Assembly: GCA_024277955.1 (NCBI GenBank) | Contig: JAJRUE010000187.1 | Coordinates: 1-15,902, forward strand | Direction: 5' to 3' | DNA length: 15,902 nucleotides | From: Alphaproteobacteria bacterium | GTDB lineage: Bacteria > Pseudomonadota > Alphaproteobacteria > Rhodobacterales > Rhodobacteraceae | Part shown: one piece after another, positions 5,967-14,335 of the stretch | Numbering within the stretch: position 1 is the stretch's first letter | Layout of the letters: each line of letters begins with the position of its first letter | Position numbers and translations under genes: made by a program | The notes under the pieces: generated by a model | The model's input: the letters and a program-made list of their open reading frames with translations, nothing else | Databases searched by the model: none | Told to the model about the DNA's origin: nothing

Positions 5967-7013
5967 ATGAGCCGCGCAACCCTGACCATCGACACCGGCG
6001 CCATCGCCGCCAACTGGCGCGCCCTTGACGCGCGCAGCGCAGCCCAGGTGGAAACCGGCGCGGTGGTCAAGGCCGACGCCTACGGGTTGGGCGCGGCCAG
6101 GGTGGCCAAGGCGCTCGCCTCCATCGGGGTCCGCAGCTTTTTCGTCGCCCTTGCCGAAGAAGGCACCGAACTGCGCGCCACCCTCGGGCCGAAACCGATG
6201 ATCGGCGTGTTTTCCGGGCATATGGCCGGCGATGCGGCGCTGATCGGCGAACACACCCTGACCCCGATGCTGAATTCCCCCGAACAGGTCCAGCGCCATT
6301 TCGCGCACCTGCCCGGCCACCCCTTCGGCATCCAGCTGGACAGCGGCATGAACCGCCTGGGGATCGAGCCGGCGGACTGGACCGGGCTGCGCCAGGCGGT
6401 CATGCAGGCGCGCCCCGACCTGATCATGTCGCACCTGGCCTGCGCCGACGAAGCCGATCACCCGATGAACGCCCGGCAACTGGCGGCGTTTCGCGACCTG
6501 ACCAACGGGCTTGGGGTGGCGCGTTCCTTGGCGGCCACCGGCGGCATCCTGTTGGGCGCGGACTATCATTTCGACCTGACCCGGCCGGGCATCGGGCTTT
6601 ATGGCGGCGCGCCCTTCCAAGACGCCTCGGACGTCGTGCGCCTGTCGCTGCCGGTGATCCAGGCGCGCGCGCTTTCGCCGGGCGAAACCGTGGGCTACGG
6701 CAACAGCTGGCAGGCCGCCCGGCCCAGCCGGATCGCGACCGTCGCCGCGGGCTATGCCGACGGGCTGATCCGCGCCATGTCGGGACGCGCCACGCTTTGG
6801 GCCGGACAGGTGCCCTGCCCGCTGGTTGGCCGGGTGTCGATGGACCTGATCACCGTCGACATCACCGACCTGCCGGAAACGCCGGAAAGCCTCGACATCC
6901 TGGGCCCCGCGCAAGGGGTGGATGCGCTGGCCGAGGCGGCGGGCACCATCGGCTATGAAATCCTGACCGGGCTGGGGCGGCGCTACGCCCGCCGCTATGA
7001 GGCCGCAGCGTGA
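5967..7013 (+). CDS. alr: Alanine racemase, PLP-dependent
   Basis: Interconverts L- and D-alanine, supplying D-Ala for peptidoglycan. The 348 residues match family length. The PLP-binding lysine is Lys35 in VVKADAYGLGA and the opposing catalytic tyrosine is Tyr244 in ETVGYGNSW. DSGMNRLG (135-142), RPGIGLYGG (206-214) and VGRVSMDLITVD (297-308) are also family blocks. The frame is open upstream to an ATG at 5832, but those 45 residues are Pro/Arg-rich and unlike the family, so ATG 5967, beginning MSRATLTIDTGAIAANW, is chosen. Its ribosome site is weak. The TGA stop overlaps the GTG start of mlaE (GTGA), implying translational coupling. Catabolic DadX is the alternative name; the envelope-gene context favours the biosynthetic Alr. 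Confidence 0.95.
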   Translation: MSRATLTIDTGAIAANWRALDARSAAQVETGAVVKADAYGLGAARVAKALASIGVRSFFVALAEEGTELRATLGPKPMIGVFSGHMAGDAALIGEHTLTPMLNSPEQVQRHFAHLPGHPFGIQLDSGMNRLGIEPADWTGLRQAVMQARPDLIMSHLACADEADHPMNARQLAAFRDLTNGLGVARSLAATGGILLGADYHFDLTRPGIGLYGGAPFQDASDVVRLSLPVIQARALSPGETVGYGNSWQAARPSRIATVAAGYADGLIRAMSGRATLWAGQVPCPLVGRVSMDLITVDITDLPETPESLDILGPAQGVDALAEAAGTIGYEILTGLGRRYARRYEAAA

Positions 7014-7795
7014 CCGCGGCGCTGGCCCCCCTGGCGGCGCTGGGCCGGATGGTTCTCGGGCTGCTCGCGGCGATCGGTCGGGTGACGATCTTTGCCATCA
7101 GCAGCGCCAGCCATGTCTTTCGCCCGCCGTTCTACTTCAAGGAACTGCTGCAATCGGTTCTTTCCATTGGGTATTTCAGCCTTCCGGTCGTCGGGCTGAC
7201 CGCGTTTTTCACCGGCGGCGCGCTGGCCTTGCAGATCTACGCCGGCGGCGCGCGGTTTTCGGCCGAAGCGGTGGTGCCCCAGATTGTCGCCATCGGCATG
7301 GTGCGCGAACTTGGCCCGGTGCTGGTGGGGCTGATGATCGCGGCGCGGGTCACCTCGTCCATCGCTGCGGAAATCGCCACCATGAAGGTCACCGAACAGA
7401 TCGACGCGCTGGTGACGCTGTCCACCAGCCCGGCGAAATACCTGACCGCGCCGCGCCTGCTGGCCGCCACGCTGGTGGTGCCGCTGCTGGTGGGGATCGG
7501 CGATATCATCGGCGTCGCCGGCGGCTTTGCGGTGGGCACCGGAAAGCTGGGCTTCAACCAGGCGACATACTTGAATAACACCGTGGAATTCCTTGAATTT
7601 TCGGACATTTCTTCAAGTCTTATCAAGGGCGCGGTCTTCGGGTTCATCGCCGCGCTGATGGGCTGCTACTACGGCATGCGGTCCGGGCGCGGGGCGCAAG
7701 GGGTGGGCAAGGCCACCAAGTCTTCGGTCGAGGCGGCGGCGGTGCTGATCCTGGCGGCCAACTTCCTTTTGACCTCGTTGTTTTTCTCCGCATGA
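7010..7795 (+). CDS. mlaE: MlaE-type ABC transporter permease (phospholipid/lipid transport)
   Basis: Inner-membrane permease of the Mla class, which moves phospholipids between inner and outer membrane together with an MlaF ATPase and an MCE-domain MlaD protein. The 261 residues contain several hydrophobic segments (about 48-75, 95-120, 150-180, 200-220, 238-258) and the MlaE/YrbE family core, for example VRELGPVLVGLMIAARV near 97-113 and the following AAEIATMKVTEQIDAL. GTG at 7010 overlaps the alr stop, and its own stop overlaps the mlaF ATG (ATGA), so the three genes should be co-translated. A patch at about 7564-7625 has unusually low G+C (about one third by hand count) and codons rare elsewhere in the window. 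No mlaD lies nearby. Confidence 0.92.
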   Translation: MTAALAPLAALGRMVLGLLAAIGRVTIFAISSASHVFRPPFYFKELLQSVLSIGYFSLPVVGLTAFFTGGALALQIYAGGARFSAEAVVPQIVAIGMVRELGPVLVGLMIAARVTSSIAAEIATMKVTEQIDALVTLSTSPAKYLTAPRLLAATLVVPLLVGIGDIIGVAGGFAVGTGKLGFNQATYLNNTVEFLEFSDISSSLIKGAVFGFIAALMGCYYGMRSGRGAQGVGKATKSSVEAAAVLILAANFLLTSLFFSA

Positions 7796-8538
7796 TCGAG
7801 CTACGCAATATCCACAAGGCCTTTGGACCCAAGCAGGTGCTGTGCGGCGTCGACCTGGCGATCGCCAAGGGCGAAAGCATGGTGATCATCGGCGGCTCTG
7901 GAACCGGAAAATCGGTTCTTCTCAAATGCATACTTGGCCTTATTCATCTAGATAGCGGCACCATCCTGCTTGATGGCGAAGATGTCGAGCGCGCCGAGCG
8001 CGACGCTTTCCTTGCGCGTTTCGGGATGCTGTTTCAGGGCGGCGCGCTGTTTGACAGCCTGCCGGTCTGGCAGAACGTCGCCTTCCGGCTGCTGCGCGGC
8101 TCGCTCAAGCGCCCCCGCGACGAAGCGCGCGAAATCGCCGTCGAAAAGCTGCGCCGGGTCGGGCTGAAACCCGATGTGGCCGATCTCTACCCGGCCGAGC
8201 TTTCTGGCGGCATGCAAAAGCGCGTTGGCCTCGCGCGCGCCATCGCCGCCGAACCGGAAATCATCTTTTTCGACGAACCCACCACCGGGCTCGACCCGAT
8301 CATGGCCGGCATCATCAACGAACTGATCCGCGAAATCGTCACCGAAATGGGCGCCACCGCCATGACCATCACCCATGACATGACCAGCGTGCGCGCCATT
8401 GCCGATCAGGTGGCGATGCTGCACGGGGGCGTGATCCGCTGGACCGGGCCGGTGGCGGACATGGACGACAGCGGCGATCCCTACCTGGACCAGTTCATAC
8501 ACGGCCGCGCCGAAGGCCCGATCGAGGCGGTGCGATGA
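7792..8538 (+). CDS. mlaF: MlaF-type ABC transporter ATP-binding protein
   Basis: Cytoplasmic ATPase that powers the MlaE permease. The 248 residues hold a complete ABC cassette: Walker A GGSGTGKS (34-41), Q-loop Gln82 in MLFQGGALFDS, signature LSGGMQKRVGLARA (137-150), Walker B IIFFDEPTTGLDP with Asp161/Glu162, and switch His195 in ITHDM. The GGALFDS after the Q-loop and the MQKRVGLARA variant of the signature are typical of the Mla/Ttg2 branch. The ATG overlaps the mlaE TGA by 4 bases. The segment coding for and following Walker A (about 7897-7957) uses AT-rich codons such as ATA, CTA and CTT that are scarce around it. Intergenic repeat copy B begins 4 bases after the stop. Confidence 0.94.
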   Translation: MIELRNIHKAFGPKQVLCGVDLAIAKGESMVIIGGSGTGKSVLLKCILGLIHLDSGTILLDGEDVERAERDAFLARFGMLFQGGALFDSLPVWQNVAFRLLRGSLKRPRDEAREIAVEKLRRVGLKPDVADLYPAELSGGMQKRVGLARAIAAEPEIIFFDEPTTGLDPIMAGIINELIREIVTEMGATAMTITHDMTSVRAIADQVAMLHGGVIRWTGPVADMDDSGDPYLDQFIHGRAEGPIEAVR

Positions 8539-8542
8539 CCTC

Positions 8543-8595
8543 CCTTCTTCTGTCCCAAAATATCCCCGCCGGAGGCTCGGGCCCGCAGGGCCCGA
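8543..8595 (+). repeat. Intergenic repeat with hairpin, copy B (mlaF to pqiA-like)
   Basis: The core at 8543-8576 matches copy A (2484-2517) at 33 of 34 positions; the one change is A8557 against G2498. Directly after the core is a hairpin, TCGGGCCC (8577-8584), loop GCA, GGGCCCGA (8588-8595). Its sequence is unrelated to the hairpin of copy A, but the layout is the same: core, then a stem with a 3-base loop. The next start codon is 7 bases further on. Confidence 0.75.
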
Positions 8596-8602
8596 AACCG
8601 GC

Positions 8603-9055
8603 ATGACCGCGCTGAAACTCGCCAACCTCGCGCTTCTGGTGCTTTATCCGGTCGCCTGGTTCGCGCCGCTGTTGCGCGCCGGGTTCCTGCCCCTGTTCAG
8701 TCTCAGCGAAATCACGATCGTGTCGGGCTTGCAGGCGCTCTGGCAAAGCGATGTCGGGCTGGCGCTGCTGGTGACCTTCCTGGCGATTTTCGCGCCATAT
8801 CTGAAAACCATCGGCCTGGCGCTGATCCATTTCGGCCTGTTGCGGCGCAGGGTCTTGCCGGTGCTGGCGCTGCTCGGGCGGTTGGCGATGGCGGACGTGT
8901 TTCTGGTGGCGCTCTATATCGTGCTGGTCAAGGGCATCGGCGTCGGACGGGTGGAAACCGCCTGGGGGCTCTATCTGTTCAGCGGCTGCGTGCTGGCCTC
9001 GATCGCGATTGCCGCGCTTACCGAAAAACGCCAACCTCGCGCGTCCACGCCCTGA
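8603..9055 (+). CDS. PqiA-like (paraquat-inducible protein A family) membrane protein
   Basis: A 150-residue inner-membrane protein with about four hydrophobic helices (roughly 6-24, 50-72, 85-110, 119-138). The stretch GRLAMADVFLVALYIVLVKG (92-111) matches the conserved PqiA motif in which a Met-x-Asp-Val-Phe lies inside a helix. It is shorter than E. coli PqiA, which has two such domains, so this is a single-domain form. In known systems PqiA is the membrane partner of the MCE protein PqiB in lipid transport across the envelope. The position just after mlaEF suggests work with that transporter, as inference. The ATG has no good adjacent ribosome site. GGAGG at 8571-8575 is too far away unless the intervening hairpin folds and shortens the distance. 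Confidence 0.8.
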   Translation: MTALKLANLALLVLYPVAWFAPLLRAGFLPLFSLSEITIVSGLQALWQSDVGLALLVTFLAIFAPYLKTIGLALIHFGLLRRRVLPVLALLGRLAMADVFLVALYIVLVKGIGVGRVETAWGLYLFSGCVLASIAIAALTEKRQPRASTP

Positions 9056-9133
9056 CGCCAGGCGCTTGGCGCTGCGCGAAAACCCGCCCAGCGCGCCGAA
9101 AAGCCGCCGCGAAAAGATGCGCCCGACACCACC

Positions 9134-9162
9134 TTGGCGACGGCGGGCGCTTTCGCTACAAG
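9134..9162 (+). promoter_or_regulatory. Candidate radA promoter, possible leaderless start
   Basis: TTGGCG (9134-9139), a 17-base spacer, and TACAAG (9157-9162) match four of six positions in each box. The radA ATG at 9169 lies 7 bases past the -10, about where transcription would begin. No Shine-Dalgarno sequence precedes radA, which suits a leaderless message. The match is weak and unproven. Confidence 0.3.
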
Positions 9163-9168
9163 CCTGTC

Positions 9169-10533
<1,365 letters not shown>

Positions 10534-10557
10534 CACGCGCGAGGAGAGAGAAAGAGC

Positions 10558-11121
10558 ATGGAAGGTTTCACGATCATCGATGGCGTGGTGGCCCTGGTCA
10601 TCATCGTCTCGGCCATACTGGCCTATTCGCGCGGTTTCGTGCGCGAAACCCTGTCGATCGCCGGCTGGGTCATCGCGGCGATCGCGGCATATGTCTTTGC
10701 CCCGCGGGTCGAACCGCTGATCCGCGAAATCCCGGTGCTCAAGGATTTCCTGGGCGAAAGCTGCGAACTGTCGATCATCGCCGCCTTTGCCGCGGTGTTC
10801 GCGCTGGCGCTGGTGGTGGTGTCGATCTTCACGCCGCTGTTTTCTTCCGCCGTGCAGCGTTCGGCGCTGGGCGGGCTGGACCAGGGGCTTGGCTTTCTGT
10901 TCGGGGTGGCGCGCGGGCTGGTGCTGGTCGCCGTCGCCTTTGTGATCTACGACCGGGTGGTGCTGGCCGACACCATATCGATGGTCGACGATTCGCGCAG
11001 CGCCTCGATCTTTGTGCGCGCCCAGGACGCCATCAACAACTCGATCCCCGAAGACGCGCCGGCCTGGGTGGTCACGCGCTATGAACAACTGGTCGGCTCC
11101 TGCGGGGCGGCGGCGCAATAA
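10558..11121 (+). CDS. cvpA: CvpA family inner-membrane protein
   Basis: The 187 residues have about four membrane helices (roughly 5-23, 30-50, 72-96, 112-132) and a soluble tail ending in an Ala/Gln stretch. The start MEGFTIIDGVVALVIIVSAILAYSRGFVRE is the typical CvpA opening, with the Asp near residue 8 and the Arg-Gly-x-x-Arg-Glu turn. In E. coli CvpA is needed for colicin V production and sits next to purF. In other bacteria it affects envelope stress and bile tolerance; its molecular role is not settled. A strong GAGGAGAG ribosome site precedes ATG 10558. It lies 24 bases after radA and is probably co-transcribed. purF is not adjacent here: about 3.3 kb lies between. Confidence 0.93.
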   Translation: MEGFTIIDGVVALVIIVSAILAYSRGFVRETLSIAGWVIAAIAAYVFAPRVEPLIREIPVLKDFLGESCELSIIAAFAAVFALALVVVSIFTPLFSSAVQRSALGGLDQGLGFLFGVARGLVLVAVAFVIYDRVVLADTISMVDDSRSASIFVRAQDAINNSIPEDAPAWVVTRYEQLVGSCGAAAQ

Positions 11122-11168
11122 GGCCCGTCCCCGCCAGGTCCGCCCGCTCATTTGTCGGAGAGACAGCC

Positions 11169-11870
11169 GTGGTACGAACAATCCTGGCGGCCCTTGCGGT
11201 GATCCTGTTTTCGCTGCCGCTTGCGGCGCAGACCGGCGGTGGCGACACCAGCGGCACAGAGGGCAGCGATGGGGCCAGCGGGCCCAGCATCACCTTTGAT
11301 TTCTTCAGCGTTCGGGGGCTGCGGATCGGCATTCCCTTTGCGCTGGACGACGCCTACGAACAAGAGGTCGGCCGCCCGATCCCGGCGCGGCTGAAACTGG
11401 TGCTGCCCAAGGGCGACGGATCCTACCGCGTCCTGGTCGACAAGGATCCCGGCGGCGCGATGGTCAAGTTCAACTTTGCCACCCGGGATCTGCAACTGAT
11501 CGACAACCTGCAGATCGTCAACGCCACCATCGCCACGGGCCCGATCGACGACCGGCTTCAGGCGATGGCCAGGTTGATCAAGGATCAGGCCTATCCGATT
11601 TCGGTCAGGGGCTATTCATCGCCCAAGCTGATCGGGCTGGGGAAATACCGGGTAGGCGACCTGCCCGCGGTGCTGCTGGTGGCCACCTATACCGATCCCG
11701 CCAACGGCCCGATGTTCCTGCGCATCGTCGGCCTGCCTCACCCGGACAAGCCCGAAAGCATCGTCGTGGTGACCAACACGGTCGCCAGCAAGGTGCCGGT
11801 GAAAACCGTCAGCGAATTGGAAAAGTCGCTGTCGGGCCGGGCGCTTGCCAGCATCCGCTTTACCGACTGA
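11169..11870 (+). CDS. Exported hypothetical protein
   Basis: The 233-residue protein has a signal peptide (hydrophobic 6-19, likely cut after LAAQ or nearby) followed by a Gly/Ser/Asp-rich linker (22-38) and a single folded region. I do not recognise the family. The body reads as a mixed alpha/beta domain with paired strands (for example YRVLVDKDPGGAMVKFNF) and a positively charged middle; it contains no Cys after the signal and no obvious active-site motif. The start is GTG 11169, supported by GGAG 8 bases upstream. It follows cvpA by 47 bases on the same strand, so it may be read through from radA-cvpA. A periplasmic role is inferred from the signal peptide only. Confidence 0.8.
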   Translation: MVRTILAALAVILFSLPLAAQTGGGDTSGTEGSDGASGPSITFDFFSVRGLRIGIPFALDDAYEQEVGRPIPARLKLVLPKGDGSYRVLVDKDPGGAMVKFNFATRDLQLIDNLQIVNATIATGPIDDRLQAMARLIKDQAYPISVRGYSSPKLIGLGKYRVGDLPAVLLVATYTDPANGPMFLRIVGLPHPDKPESIVVVTNTVASKVPVKTVSELEKSLSGRALASIRFTD

Positions 11871-12056
11871 GCAGCCCCTGTTGCGGGCCCTGCCGCGGCC
11901 CCTGAAGCAGCCCCATTCTCAGCCCGCACTTACGGGAAATTGATCGGCCGTGCGCCCCACGGCGCTGGTTTTCGCGCCGATACCGGCTACAACCGGCCCA
12001 ACCAGAGGCGCGCGGCCAGACCGGGCGCCACCCACCTGCCCTTCGGAGACGCCCCC

Positions 12057-12467
12057 ATGACCGCCACCAGACCCGCCCTTGCCGCCCTCGCCGCCCTCGC
12101 GCTAAGCCTTGCCGCCCCGCTGCCCGCCAGCGCCAGTTCGCACGGCAACGCGCTGGTGCATTCGCGCAAGTTCAACGGCATCGTCTACATGATGAACCAG
12201 GTGCACATGTCGCTCTACACCTATGCCAGGGACAAGCCGGGCGTTTCCACCTGCTACGGAGACTGCGCCCGCAACTGGCCGCCGGTGATCCTGGACGCCG
12301 ATGCCCGGCTTGGCGAAAACTATTCGCTGATCAAGCGCAAGGACGGCCGGATGCAGGCCGCCTACAAGGGCCGCCCGCTGTATCTGTTCATCGGCGACAA
12401 GAAACCCGGAGACATCAACGGCGACGGCGTCGGCGGGGTCTGGAAGCTGTCCAGACCACTGCCGTAA
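12057..12467 (+). CDS. Exported COG4315-like protein (secreted repeat / Lipoprotein_15 family)
   Basis: A 136-residue protein with a clear signal peptide (MTATRP..., hydrophobic to about 25, likely cut at ASA-SSHG). The mature part matches the short repeat family PF03640: LYTYARDKPGVSTCYGDCARNWPP near 54-77, then RKDGRMQAAYKGRPLYLFIGDKKPGD and GVGGVWKL. Two Cys (CYGDC) form the usual pair and could be a disulfide. It is not a lipoprotein by sequence, since no lipobox Cys follows the signal. The function of the family is unknown. The ATG is preceded by GGAG with 8-base spacing. The 186 bases before the start show no strong promoter. It converges on the membrane-protein gene with only one base between the stop codons. 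Confidence 0.85.
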   Translation: MTATRPALAALAALALSLAAPLPASASSHGNALVHSRKFNGIVYMMNQVHMSLYTYARDKPGVSTCYGDCARNWPPVILDADARLGENYSLIKRKDGRMQAAYKGRPLYLFIGDKKPGDINGDGVGGVWKLSRPLP

Positions 12468-12468
12468 A

Positions 12469-13026
12469 TCACCGGCCCCGCAGCCGGCGCGCCAGTCCGA
12501 TCAGCGCTGCGGGCACCAGCAGGGCGCTGGCCAGGTGGTCCAGGAAATTTTCGCTTCCGACCCCGGCCAGCCAGCCAATCTGCGCCCCCACCACGGCGAG
12601 CGCCAGCACCATGTCGCGCCGCCACCAGGCCCAGCCGGCCAGCGCCAGCGCAACCACCGCCGGGCCCGCGCCGGCGTAGCCCAGGGCGTAGGGATCGGGC
12701 GCGGCCTCGCCGACGCTGGCGTAGACATAGGCCACGTAAAGCGCCAGCAGGGCCAGCAGCTCTGCCGCCGGCCAGCGACGGGTGCGCAGCCCGAAGGGGC
12801 GCGCAAGATCGGCCGCCGCGATCAGTGCGATGCCCAGCGACACCGGCGAAAACAGCGCGCTGAAGCCGGCCAGTCCCGGTGCCAGGAATTGCCCCAGCAT
12901 CGCCAGCCCGCCCAGCACCGCGCCGGCCAGCGCGGCGGCGCGCGGCGCGGCAAACAGCCCCGCCAGGCGCGAAAACAGCCAGGCCAGAACCGCGCTCAGC
13001 AGGACGTATTCGTAGATCTCACTCAT
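12469..13026 (-). CDS. Multi-pass membrane protein coupled to the sialidase-like gene
   Basis: The 185 residues are mostly hydrophobic, with about six membrane segments (roughly 5-22, 27-50, 55-72, 90-107, 118-136, 140-160) and a basic end (ARRLRGR). I do not recognise a named family. Visible features include the start MSEIYEYVLLSAVLAWLFSR and, near the end, GSENFLDHLASALLVPAALI, an amphipathic-looking stretch after the last helices. The start is ATG 13024-13026, which overlaps the upstream sialidase-like stop as ATGAGTGA, giving an 8-base overlap. An ATG further out at 13092 would add 22 residues inside the upstream gene and is less likely. Coupling suggests that it works with the upstream anchored protein. 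A transport or anchoring role is conjecture. Confidence 0.8.
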   Translation of the reverse strand: MSEIYEYVLLSAVLAWLFSRLAGLFAAPRAAALAGAVLGGLAMLGQFLAPGLAGFSALFSPVSLGIALIAAADLARPFGLRTRRWPAAELLALLALYVAYVYASVGEAAPDPYALGYAGAGPAVVALALAGWAWWRRDMVLALAVVGAQIGWLAGVGSENFLDHLASALLVPAALIGLARRLRGR

Positions 13027-14245
13027 CGTCGGCCTCCTGGCTGTCCAGCCAGGCCCGGTTGAAAACATGCGCCCGGATGCCACCCTTGGCAAAGGTCGAA
13101 TAGGTCAGCAGGAACCGCCCGTCGTCCAGCCGCGCCAGGTCCGGATAGCGGTAGACCGCCGGGGTTTCGCGCCCCGGCGTTTCGATCTGCACCAGCCGTT
13201 TCCAGTTGCGCCCGGCATCGTCCGACACCGCCAGCGTCAGGTTGTCGGCCTGCGCTTCGCCGTCGTTGAAGGCCATGAGGATGCGCCCCCGCGCCAGCCC
13301 CAGCGCCGCCACCGGCGCGCCGGGGTTGGGCAGGTCCATCAGCGGCGCAGGCGTGGTCCAGGTCTTGCCGCCATCGCGGGTTTCGGACCGGAACACCCGG
13401 CGCAGCTTGCCGAAGGGGCGCATCAGCGCCACCGCGGTTTTCGGCCCCGTCACCACGATCGCCGGCTGGATCGCCGCCACGCCCTGGCCCATGCGCACCT
13501 TGGCGCGCACCCGCATGTCGGCATCGAGCCGCACCAGCTCGGGAAAGGCGGCGGCCATCTCGAAATAGGCCGGCACGCCGATATCGCCATTGGCAAAGCG
13601 GATCACCGCGTTGCGCACCAGCTGCGAGCGGTTCAACAGCGGCGACAAGGCCAGCTTGCGCGCCCGCACCGGCTGGCCATCCCCCATCTCGACCGACGCG
13701 ATCGACGACGCCGCCCACCCCCCCGCCGACACCACCGTCGCCAGCAGCCGGTCGCGCGCGCCCGGGCGCGCCTGGATGGTGTTGCCCAGGATCATCACCA
13801 CCTGCGGCGGGCGCATCGCCCGGCTCATCGACGCGGCGGCAAGCAGCGGTTCGGGCGCGCCGGGCGCAAGCGAGTCGCCCTCAAGCGTCACCGACATGAT
13901 CCGCACGTCATGCGCCGCTTCGCGCGAGCCCTGGAACCACAGGATCGCCGGCGGCCGGGCGCGCAGGATCGCCGGGGAATGGAGCGTGGCGCCGCCACCG
14001 GGCTGATCCGCGCCCCTGATATCCAGAACCGTGCGGAACTCGGGCGGCGCGGCGGCGGGTGCGGCGGCGGGCGCGCCGGCGGGCGGTTCCTGAAAGGCGA
14101 ATTCCCAGGGCGGCGCCGGGCGCAGCCAGGGCGACGCGATCGCCAGGGCCACCGCCAACGCCAGCAGCGCGGCCCCCGCGCCGGTAGATGTCCGTCCTGC
14201 CGCCAAGTCTGCCCTTTCCCGCGCCGTGCCTGCCCCTCGGCCCAT
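13019..14245 (-). CDS. Membrane-anchored sialidase-fold protein (COG4692-like, Asp-box)
   Basis: The 408 residues have one hydrophobic segment (about 22-40) as signal anchor, a Pro/Ala-rich linker (52-68), then a beta-propeller domain of the predicted-neuraminidase type. Two Asp boxes fit [ST]-x-D-x-G-x-x-W: TRDGGKTW (289-296) and SDDAGRNW (341-348). Other family blocks are LHSPAIL (88-94), QGSREAAHDVRI (105-116), LLNRSQLVRN (203-212), LPNPGAPVAAL (305-315), YRYPDLARLDDG (365-376) and FNRAWL (405-410 region). Members of this group have not all been shown to cleave sialic acid, so the substrate is open. Start choice is uncertain: ATG 14245 lacks a good ribosome site, and TTG at about 14206 has GAAAGGG upstream. 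The coupled membrane gene follows with an 8-base overlap. Confidence 0.8.
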   Translation of the reverse strand: MGRGAGTARERADLAAGRTSTGAGAALLALAVALAIASPWLRPAPPWEFAFQEPPAGAPAAAPAAAPPEFRTVLDIRGADQPGGGATLHSPAILRARPPAILWFQGSREAAHDVRIMSVTLEGDSLAPGAPEPLLAAASMSRAMRPPQVVMILGNTIQARPGARDRLLATVVSAGGWAASSIASVEMGDGQPVRARKLALSPLLNRSQLVRNAVIRFANGDIGVPAYFEMAAAFPELVRLDADMRVRAKVRMGQGVAAIQPAIVVTGPKTAVALMRPFGKLRRVFRSETRDGGKTWTTPAPLMDLPNPGAPVAALGLARGRILMAFNDGEAQADNLTLAVSDDAGRNWKRLVQIETPGRETPAVYRYPDLARLDDGRFLLTYSTFAKGGIRAHVFNRAWLDSQEADDE

Positions 14246-14335
14246 GCTAGGGGGCGGCCCCGGCAAGGGCAAGCCGGCGGCGGGGTGCGGCGCCGGGGCA
14301 AAATGCGCGATCTGGCGGTGACAGGGCGCGCGCAA

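Noticed and set aside
9056..9071. CGCCA-GGCGCT-TGGCG hairpin after the pqiA-like gene as a terminator
   Set aside because: Only five pairs with a six-base loop and no T-run. Too weak to call in DNA of this composition.
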